Shown: in pieces, positions 1-5,232 of the stretch
Layout of the letters: every line of letters begins with the position of its first letter
Numbering within the stretch: the stretch's first letter is position 1
Assembly (NCBI GenBank): GCA_021733705.1
Contig: JAIPKF010000123.1
Span: forward strand, 1 to 5,232
DNA from: Chthoniobacterales bacterium
Lineage (GTDB): Bacteria > Verrucomicrobiota > Verrucomicrobiia > Chthoniobacterales > UBA6821
DNA length: 5,232 nucleotides
Direction: 5' to 3'
The notes under the pieces: model-generated
The model's database searches: none
What the model saw: the letters and a program-made list of their open reading frames with translations, nothing else
Told to the model about the DNA's origin: nothing
Translations under genes and position numbers: made by a program

Positions 1-362
<362 letters not shown>

Positions 363-367
363 TCAAG

Positions 368-1804
368 CTAACCATTCGTGATATATCCTTCTTCACCATG
401 ATCACTGATATCAAGTCCTTGTGCTTCATCTTCCTGATTGGCACGCAGACCGATGATCCCATTAACAATAGCTGCAATTACGAGGCTGACAATAACTACG
501 TAGAGAAGACACATGCCAAGTGCTTTTACTTGTATCAACCAAGTGGTTTGATTTTTTAAAGCATGCTCCAGTCCATTCTTAATAGTAATCGGGGAAATGA
601 GATGAGCATTCACCGTTGCTGTCGCAAAAATTCCGGTTAAGAGCGCCCCTATGGTCCCCCCAGCTCCATGAATCCCAAAGCTATCGAGTGCATCATCGTA
701 ATGAAATATTTTCTTTAATGTTGTGCAGGCAAAGTACGTTACGATTGCAGCAATAAAGCCACTCCAAATAGCTCCAGTGCTATTGATAAAACCACATGCT
801 GGAGTCACTGCTACGAGTCCTGCAACTGCTCCAGAACAAAATCCCAAAACGCTGAGTTTTCCACGGAATAAAAATTCTATTGTAGGCCACGTCAGGCAGC
901 CTGCTCCTGCCGCCAGTGTTGTTGTCATGAAGGCATTCATTGCAATGCTATCGACTCCGAGAGCACTTCCTGCGTTGAATCCATACCATCCAATCCAGAG
1001 GATACCGGTCCCCACGACTGTTAAAACAAGACTATGAGGCATCATCGGTTCCTTTCCATGTCCCAAACGTTTTCCAAGAATGATACAAAGCACCAAGGCA
1101 GACCACCCTGAAGACATATGAACAACTGTGCCTCCTGCAAAATCAAGTGCAGGAATCCAGGCCTCTGGATTGAGGATTCCATTAAGGAGTCCATTGCTCC
1201 CCCAAACCATATGGGCTAAGGGAAAATAGATGCAGAACATCCAGAGAAAGGAATAAAAAAGGACTGCTGAAAATTTCATTCGCTCTGCACTTGCTCCAAA
1301 AATAAGAGCTGGAGTAATGATCGCAAAGGCAAGTTCATAGATACAAAAAATATTTTGAGGGATCCAATAAGCATAATTGGTATTGGGTAATGAGTTGACC
1401 CCTTGAAGGAAAAAATACTCAGAACCTCCTAAGAAAGGTGAATGAAAATTATGACCAAAGACCAAACTGTAGCCAAAAGCCCACCAAAGAATAATGACCA
1501 GACCGGCAATGCCTAGGCAGGTTGCTAAAATAGAAAGGACATTTTTTTGACGAACAAGCCCACCATAAAAAAGAGCAAGTCCAGGAAGCACCATGAAAAG
1601 AACTAAAAGTGCAGCAACCATCATCCAAGCAGTATGCCACGGAGCGGCTACTGAAACTATTCCTGTTAATGAGGGGTCTTCATTATGAAGCATCGCTTCC
1701 AAATAGGAGAGACGCTGTTCTACAGAAAAAGGTTGAGAGCCTGTTTCCCTCACTGAAGCCCCTGTAGCGCTACTGATAAAAAAAATCAGAAACAAGAGTG
1801 ACAT
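368..1804 (-). CDS. amtB: Ammonium transporter, Amt/MEP/Rh family
   Basis: An inner-membrane trimeric channel that takes up ammonium/ammonia. From the ATG at 1804-1802 it gives 478 residues ending in TAG at 370-368. Residues 1-16 (MSLLFLIFFISSATGA) look like a signal peptide, followed by a short helix-prone periplasmic stretch and the first membrane segment near 57-80. Pore residues match E. coli AmtB by motif and spacing: Phe160 and Phe276 (gate; GFNAGS at 275-280), Trp201, Asp221 in DFAGG, and twin histidines His229 and His379, 150 residues apart as in AmtB. The tail at 452-474 (GLRANQEDEAQGLDISDHGE then EGY) is the conserved cytoplasmic segment that contacts PII. The frame stays open upstream to 2095, but the extra 97 residues read through repeat A, have no Amt homology and would bury the signal peptide, so I chose the internal start. 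No strong Shine-Dalgarno is seen. Downstream partner: the PII gene. No terminator is visible between them. Whether transport is electrogenic cannot be told. Confidence 0.96.
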   Translation of the reverse strand: MSLLFLIFFISSATGASVRETGSQPFSVEQRLSYLEAMLHNEDPSLTGIVSVAAPWHTAWMMVAALLVLFMVLPGLALFYGGLVRQKNVLSILATCLGIAGLVIILWWAFGYSLVFGHNFHSPFLGGSEYFFLQGVNSLPNTNYAYWIPQNIFCIYELAFAIITPALIFGASAERMKFSAVLFYSFLWMFCIYFPLAHMVWGSNGLLNGILNPEAWIPALDFAGGTVVHMSSGWSALVLCIILGKRLGHGKEPMMPHSLVLTVVGTGILWIGWYGFNAGSALGVDSIAMNAFMTTTLAAGAGCLTWPTIEFLFRGKLSVLGFCSGAVAGLVAVTPACGFINSTGAIWSGFIAAIVTYFACTTLKKIFHYDDALDSFGIHGAGGTIGALLTGIFATATVNAHLISPITIKNGLEHALKNQTTWLIQVKALGMCLLYVVIVSLVIAAIVNGIIGLRANQEDEAQGLDISDHGEEGYITNG

Positions 1805-1820
1805 TTTAAAACGGTGAGGC

Positions 1821-2000
1821 AACCCGCATATTTCATATCGATTCTGCTGCGGCTTGCGAACACCTGATGGATACTGCGTCAGCTTCGAATTGCTCCTCGG
1901 GCAGTATAAAACATACAGCCGTCGTCGTAATCCATCACCTTCGTTGTCTGTATCAGGATTCATGGTGCCTCGCGAAGAACCAGTATGAAATATGCGGGCT
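1821..2000. repeat. MITE-like repeat, copy A (complete, 180 bp, inverted ends)
   Basis: The left end AACCCGCATATTTCATA (1821-1837) is the reverse complement of the right end TATGAAATATGCGGGCT (1984-2000) except at the second base from each tip, giving about 14-15 bp of matched inverted ends. Because of this, both strands read out the same short peptide, YEICGL, at opposite ends. Copies B and C are co-linear with it: for example GATGGAT then CTGCGT starts at element position 46 in both A and C, and ACAGCC near position 95 is shared by all three. No convincing coding region lies inside and no target-site duplication is obvious. The left tip is 17 bp before the amt start, so any amt mRNA begun upstream must cross the whole element, or the promoter lies inside it. 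It could be a non-autonomous transposable element or a structured dispersed repeat of the REP type; the sequence does not decide. Confidence 0.8.
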
Positions 2001-2165
2001 AAGAAAGAGATCATCACACAATGATAACAAAAGCTCTTATGACCCCCAGTTTTTTTTAAACCCGTTATTTCATGTAAAGGGTAGAACTTATCCATTTCAA
2101 CAACGGGATTTAGATTGAATAAATGGATTTTAAACGAGTAGTCTTATCAACTGTATCGCAAATAA
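2001..2165. other. Intergenic stretch between repeat A and tRNA-Leu
   Basis: No gene seen. Together with repeat A it makes the 361-bp gap between amt and the tRNA. It holds an 8-T run (2050-2057) without a stem before it, an inverted repeat ATCCATTT (2090-2097) / AAATGGAT (2121-2128), and a shorter one ATCAT (2010-2014) / ATGAT (2021-2025). Promoters for tRNA-Leu (plus) and possibly amt (minus) should lie here, but I found no hexamer pair good enough to call. The nearest minus-strand candidate is TTGAAA at 2100-2095 with a poor -10. Confidence 0.5.
2059..2074. repeat. Solitary sequence resembling the repeat's terminal inverted end
   Basis: AACCCGTTATTTCATG differs from the family end AACCCGCATATTTCATG (copy B right end, reverse-complemented) by one missing base and one substitution. 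It lies 58 bp beyond the right end of copy A with no homologous body on either side that I can recognise. It could be the remnant of a decayed or internally deleted copy, or a chance match in AT-rich DNA. Confidence 0.35.
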
Positions 2166-2249
2166 GCCGGCGTGGCGAAACTGGCAGACGCGCTAGACTC
2201 AAAATCTGGTATCCGCAAGGATGTGTGGGTTCGAACCCCTCCGCCGGTA
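2166..2249 (+). tRNA. tRNA-Leu (anticodon CAA)
   Basis: This is an 84-nt class II tRNA reading UUG codons. The acceptor stem pairs GCCGGCG (2166-2172) with CGCCGGT (2242-2248), with a G-U first pair, and the discriminator is A2249. The D arm has GGCGAAACTGGCAGACGC. The anticodon stem CTAGA/TCTGG (2193-2197 / 2205-2209) encloses the loop CTCAAAA, anticodon CAA at 2200-2202. The long variable arm, ATCCGCAAGGAT, forms the hairpin typical of leucine tRNAs. The T loop is TTCGAAC (2230-2236). Its stem GTGGG/CCCTC contains one U-U mismatch (2226 with 2240), which is unusual. The 3' CCA is not encoded, so a CCA-adding enzyme must supply it. The gene stands alone between two copies of the repeat. Confidence 0.95.
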
Positions 2250-2325
2250 GGTTGCTTTGTCACCAGTGGTGAGCCTTCAGGAAATTTTAAAATGGTGAAG
2301 TAAGTGCACGTTCGCCAACAGACAG

Positions 2326-2505
2326 CTTTCGAATATTTCATACTCAATCTATTAAGTCTTGTGGAAAGCTCATTATTACTGTGTTAGTCTCACATTGTGA
2401 TTGGGACAGCATGTACACTACAGCCCGGCATCACAATGCTCGTCTGCCTTACCTCATCAGCCTTTACGGCCTCCTCGTCACGATCAGCATGAAATATGCG
2501 GGTTA
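2326..2505. repeat. MITE-like repeat, copy B (full length, left end decayed)
   Basis: Same length (180 bp) and same orientation as copy A. The right end CATGAAATATGCGGGTTA (2488-2505) matches the family end well. The left end reads CTTTCGAATATTTCATA, keeping the ATATTTCATA core but losing the outer CCCGC. The middle is closer to copy C than to A: GTTAG, CTCACATT, TGATT, GGACAG, ATGTACAC and TACAGCCCG occur in the same order in both. The interior carries no convincing gene. The right tip ends 35 bp before the start codon of the penicillin-binding protein, so the promoter of that gene must lie at the tip of this element or inside it. Confidence 0.78.
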
Positions 2506-2520
2506 ACTCGTTGCGATTGC

Positions 2521-2536
2521 TATAAGTGATATCACT
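2521..2536 (+). promoter_or_regulatory. Perfect 12-bp palindrome overlapping a possible -10 box upstream of the PBP gene
   Basis: AGTGATATCACT at 2525-2536 is a perfect palindrome ending 3 bp before the ATG at 2540. It overlaps TATAAG (2521-2526), which matches a sigma-70 -10 box at five of six positions, but no good -35 lies 16-18 bp upstream. If TATAAG is used, the mRNA would have almost no leader, which fits the lack of a Shine-Dalgarno sequence. A dimeric repressor site is one reading; chance is another, since the palindrome is short. Confidence 0.3.
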
Positions 2537-2539
2537 AAT

Positions 2540-5080
2540 ATGAATTATTACAGCTGGGAAAAATTTGAGAAGAGACCTTGGTATCAAAGGTGGTGGTTTA
2601 TTCTAATTGCCAGTTTTCTTATATTTGCAACCCTGAGTGGTCTTTTTGGTTATGGTTACCTCTACTATAAATTTGCAAATCAGGTTGAGGGATTTGATCT
2701 TTCAAAGCTTGAAAAGATGGAATCAGCAAGTGTTATTTATGATCGCAATGGAGTAGAGATTGGAAAAATATTTATTCAAAATCGATTGCCAATTCATCAT
2801 TCAGAAATTCCTAAAAACATGGTGAATGCCATTGTGGCTGAGGAGGACAATCGATTTTTTGAACACCATGGAGTCGATTATTTTGGAGTCCTCCGTGCTG
2901 CTATCAGCAACTACAGACAAGGGCGCATTAAGCAAGGGGCTAGTACTGTAACACAACAATTGGCACGAAATTCTTTTGATCTTCGCGAGCGAAGTATTCA
3001 ACGGAAAATTCTAGAAATGTTTTTGGCCCATCGTATTGAACGTCATTTGAGCAAAGAAAAAATTATGGAGCTCTATTTAAACAGAGTTTATTTTGGAAGC
3101 GGATTTTATGGTATTGAAGCTGCTGCTATGGGTTACTTTGGAAAGCATGCTAGTGCTCTAAACGTCAATGAAAGTGCACTTTTGGCAGGATTACTTAAAA
3201 GCCCTAATGCGCTTTCTCCTTGGAATAATCCAAAAGGAGCGCTTGGAGTGCGTGATTTTGTTTTAAATAGAATGCAGGAATTAGGTTCTATTGACAAAAC
3301 AGAGTACCAAGAAGCATTAAAGCTCCCTCTAGGTATCCAAAAAAGAAGCAATCCTTTTAAAGTTTCTTATGCCATTGACTTAGTGCGACAGCAAGCTATT
3401 GCCGCTTTGGGATACCAACGAGCCATGAATGGCGGAGTTCGTATCGATACTACTTTTGATCTACATCTCCAACAAGTGGCAGAAAATAGATTGCGCCAAG
3501 AGCTAGAGCACATTGAGCTCACAAAGGGCTATGATCATGAAACCTATGCTGCATATCATACGCGTTATAGTGGGCTAGAGGAGGTTGTGGCGAGAGGGGG
3601 CTTTGTTAACTTTCCAACACCTGCCTACTTGCAAGGGGCTGTTCTTACTATTGATAATCATACGGGAGGAATTTTAGCTTTGGTAGGGGGGCGTGATTTC
3701 ATGCACAGCGAGTATAATCGTGCATTACAAGGCCGACGTCCACCTGGAACCCTTTTTACACCGCTGGTTGCGGCTGCTGCGTATAGTAAAGGAATTTTTC
3801 CAGGAGAGGTGGTTGATGATAGTTGTATGGATAATCATTATGTCATGATTGGGGGAGAAACAGGTATTTTAGGGGAATGGGGAGTGGAGTCTGTTGATAA
3901 TGTCTACGAAGGTCCCATGACTTCTCATGAAGCAGTAGCGCGAGGAAAAAATGCTGCGGTAGTGCGTTTAGGTTTTTTAACTGGAACTGATGCTTTAGAG
4001 CAATTTTGCACCAAAGCAGGTATTCATTCTCCAGTCCGTGAGGTTTCTAATGCCTATCTTGGATCCAGTGAGATGGAACTCGATGATTTAACACTCGCTT
4101 ATTCCCTATTTCCAGGAGAAGGAAGTCGCCCTGAGAAACTTTATACAATTAAAAAAATTACTGATGCCGATGGTTCCCTGCTTTTTGAAGCTCCTCTCAG
4201 ACGCGTCGATGTGATTTCACCTGAGGCCGCTTTTCAAACACACTCTATTTTAGACGATGCCCTGCACCATACGGATGCTTCCGAAATCAACAATGAGAAT
4301 CTTCCCCTCTTTCCCTCTGGTGGTAAGAGTGGGACTTCTTACGATTTTACCGATGTTTGGTTCATCGGCTATTCGAGTGAGATTACATGTGGTGTCTGGC
4401 TCGGTTTTGATAAACCACAAAAGATATATCGTGGTGCATTTGGAAAAAACCTCGCTTTGCCTGTCTGGGCTGCAGTGATGAATGCCTCACTAACAACATT
4501 TCCTCCCAAGTCGATAACTCCACCATCAACGCTGCATCAAGTTCACATCTGTCGTTCCTCTGGTTTATTAGCAACAGATGCCTGTTATAAAGCAAACAGA
4601 GTTGTTGCCGAATATGCAACGGATGCCGAGATACCAACCCGTGACTGTGACGTTCATGGAAATGCTTCTCATAAATATACAAAGGATTTTGAAGTTGAGG
4701 AGTGGCCGCGTGCTGTTTCTGCTATTGATCTTGCTCCCATTCCATCAATAGCAGTGACAGGGTCAACTCTTCTAGCTTCTACGGACGCCTATCAGGCACT
4801 CATTCCTCCTCTTGCTCCAAAGTCTCATAATTCCAATATTCCCGTGGCAAAAGCCATTGCCATCGATGAAAACACAGCAATTTCGGACCCTAAAGCCTCT
4901 TTAGCTCGAGCAGCAGAATTACAAAAATCCAACTCTAAGAAAAAAACAATCCCTATTGAAAAAGCGATTCCAGTCAATCCAGAGGTTCGTCGTGCTCAAC
5001 CTGTCGGTCCTATGGACCTTCCAAGTGCACTTCCCGTCATGAGTCTTCCATCACCTAAGCCAATTCCATTTGGGGAATAG
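2540..5080 (+). CDS. Class A penicillin-binding protein (PBP1A-like) with intact glycosyltransferase and degenerate transpeptidase site
   Basis: 846 residues, in the usual class A size range. Such proteins polymerise lipid II into glycan strands and crosslink them in the periplasm. There is a short cytoplasmic N-terminus and one membrane anchor at about 18-43. The GT51 glycosyltransferase domain (about 60-250) is complete: EEDNRFFEHHG with catalytic Glu102, GASTVTQQ at 133-140, RKILE with Glu159, KEKIMELYLN at 172-181 and RVYFGSGFYGIEAAAMGYFG from 182. The transpeptidase domain (about 365-650) is recognisable, but the SxxK motif reads PGTLFTP (Thr404, Thr407), SxN reads GKN (469-471), and only KSGT (596-599) is kept. 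A cysteine-bearing module typical of PBP1A C-termini follows (671-707: Cys671, Cys682, Cys703, ending DVHG), then a Pro/Ala-rich tail (about 721-846) with two IPxxKAI motifs. The frame is open throughout, so this is not a decayed pseudogene. The ATG at 2540 gives a normal N-terminus; no Shine-Dalgarno is seen. Inferred role: glycan polymerase or scaffold, with crosslinking done by other PBPs. Confidence 0.93.
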   Translation: MNYYSWEKFEKRPWYQRWWFILIASFLIFATLSGLFGYGYLYYKFANQVEGFDLSKLEKMESASVIYDRNGVEIGKIFIQNRLPIHHSEIPKNMVNAIVAEEDNRFFEHHGVDYFGVLRAAISNYRQGRIKQGASTVTQQLARNSFDLRERSIQRKILEMFLAHRIERHLSKEKIMELYLNRVYFGSGFYGIEAAAMGYFGKHASALNVNESALLAGLLKSPNALSPWNNPKGALGVRDFVLNRMQELGSIDKTEYQEALKLPLGIQKRSNPFKVSYAIDLVRQQAIAALGYQRAMNGGVRIDTTFDLHLQQVAENRLRQELEHIELTKGYDHETYAAYHTRYSGLEEVVARGGFVNFPTPAYLQGAVLTIDNHTGGILALVGGRDFMHSEYNRALQGRRPPGTLFTPLVAAAAYSKGIFPGEVVDDSCMDNHYVMIGGETGILGEWGVESVDNVYEGPMTSHEAVARGKNAAVVRLGFLTGTDALEQFCTKAGIHSPVREVSNAYLGSSEMELDDLTLAYSLFPGEGSRPEKLYTIKKITDADGSLLFEAPLRRVDVISPEAAFQTHSILDDALHHTDASEINNENLPLFPSGGKSGTSYDFTDVWFIGYSSEITCGVWLGFDKPQKIYRGAFGKNLALPVWAAVMNASLTTFPPKSITPPSTLHQVHICRSSGLLATDACYKANRVVAEYATDAEIPTRDCDVHGNASHKYTKDFEVEEWPRAVSAIDLAPIPSIAVTGSTLLASTDAYQALIPPLAPKSHNSNIPVAKAIAIDENTAISDPKASLARAAELQKSNSKKKTIPIEKAIPVNPEVRRAQPVGPMDLPSALPVMSLPSPKPIPFGE

Positions 5081-5129
5081 AGTGTTTTTAAAGTTGATGC
5101 CGCACAAGCGCAGCATGAGCTAATGCTCT

Positions 5130-5232
5130 AGCCCGGATATTTCATACCGATCTACTGCGGAAGCCGGGAAGCCAGATGGATGCTGCGTTAGACTCACATT
5201 TTGATTTGGACAGTATGTACACATACAGCCCG
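5130..5232. repeat. MITE-like repeat, copy C (left 103 bp, cut by window edge)
   Basis: It begins AGCCCGGATATTTCATA (5130-5146), the family left end with one C-to-G change in GCAT. It runs co-linear with copies A and B to the edge, sharing GATGGAT with A and GTTAG, CTCACATT and TACAGCCCG with B. Same orientation as the others. The left tip is 49 bp after the PBP stop codon. In that gap, AGCAT (5112-5116) can pair with ATGCT (5123-5127), but no T-run follows, so I do not call a terminator. Confidence 0.75.

Noticed and set aside
2038..2058. T-run in the amt-tRNA gap as a terminator
   Set aside because: No stem-loop precedes the run on the plus strand, and no gene ends just upstream on that strand.
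1867..2118. Plus-strand 83-codon frame through repeat A
   Set aside because: It translates repeat DNA; its YEICGL peptide recurs on the other strand only because of the inverted ends.
2166..2249. tRNA-Leu as an attachment site of an integrated element
   Set aside because: No duplicate of the tRNA 3' end and no integrase gene in the window.
2260..2272. TCACC-AGT-GGTGA hairpin after the tRNA as a terminator
   Set aside because: Five-base stem and no T-run after it; too weak to call.
2147..2347. Minus-strand 66-codon frame over the tRNA
   Set aside because: It is antisense to a well-folded tRNA and runs into repeat B.
1821..2505. CRISPR array or tandem repeat
   Set aside because: Only dispersed 180-bp copies separated by a tRNA gene and unique sequence; no short direct repeats with regular spacers.
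5112..5127. Hairpin AGCAT/ATGCT after the PBP gene as a terminator
   Set aside because: Short stem without a T-run.

Overview
The window (5,232 bp, moderately AT-rich by eye) holds a nitrogen-uptake pair on the minus strand, a tRNA gene, a large cell-wall gene on the plus strand, and three copies of one short repeat family. The organism cannot be fixed from the sequence alone. A dense dispersed repeat family with GCATATTTCAT ends, a leucine tRNA without an encoded CCA and weak Shine-Dalgarno signals made me think of an environmental, amoeba-associated member of the Chlamydiota (Waddlia- or Simkania-like). That is a low-confidence impression.

Layout. Positions 1-326 (minus) are a nearly complete PII signalling protein (GlnB/GlnK family) running off the left edge. 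Positions 368-1804 (minus) are an AmtB-type ammonium transporter with signal peptide, twin histidines and the conserved cytoplasmic tail; it lies 41 bp upstream of the PII gene, so the order is amt then PII. Positions 1821-2000 are repeat copy A, about 180 bp with 14-15 bp inverted ends, just upstream of the transporter start. Positions 2166-2249 are tRNA-Leu(CAA). Positions 2326-2505 are repeat copy B, again 180 bp. Positions 2540-5080 (plus) are a class A penicillin-binding protein of 846 residues. Position 5130 to the right edge is repeat copy C, cut by the window.

How the genes work together. The transporter brings ammonium in, and the PII trimer is expected to plug it when nitrogen is plentiful; the T-loop, Tyr51 and the Amt C-terminal tail needed for this are all present. 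The penicillin-binding protein is unrelated to nitrogen and divergent in orientation. Its glycosyltransferase domain keeps every signature motif and both catalytic glutamates. Its transpeptidase domain keeps the fold-level landmarks but has lost the SxxK nucleophile and base (both now Thr) and the Ser of SxN (now Gly), keeping only KSGT. It looks like a glycan-chain polymerase with a dead crosslinking domain, and this is the most interesting item here.

The repeats. The three copies are co-linear and in the same orientation. Two lie immediately upstream of the two main genes (17 bp from the transporter start, 35 bp from the penicillin-binding protein start) and one lies 49 bp after the latter's stop. 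They are non-coding by every sign I can see, and resemble a MITE-like element that may also shape transcription of its neighbours.
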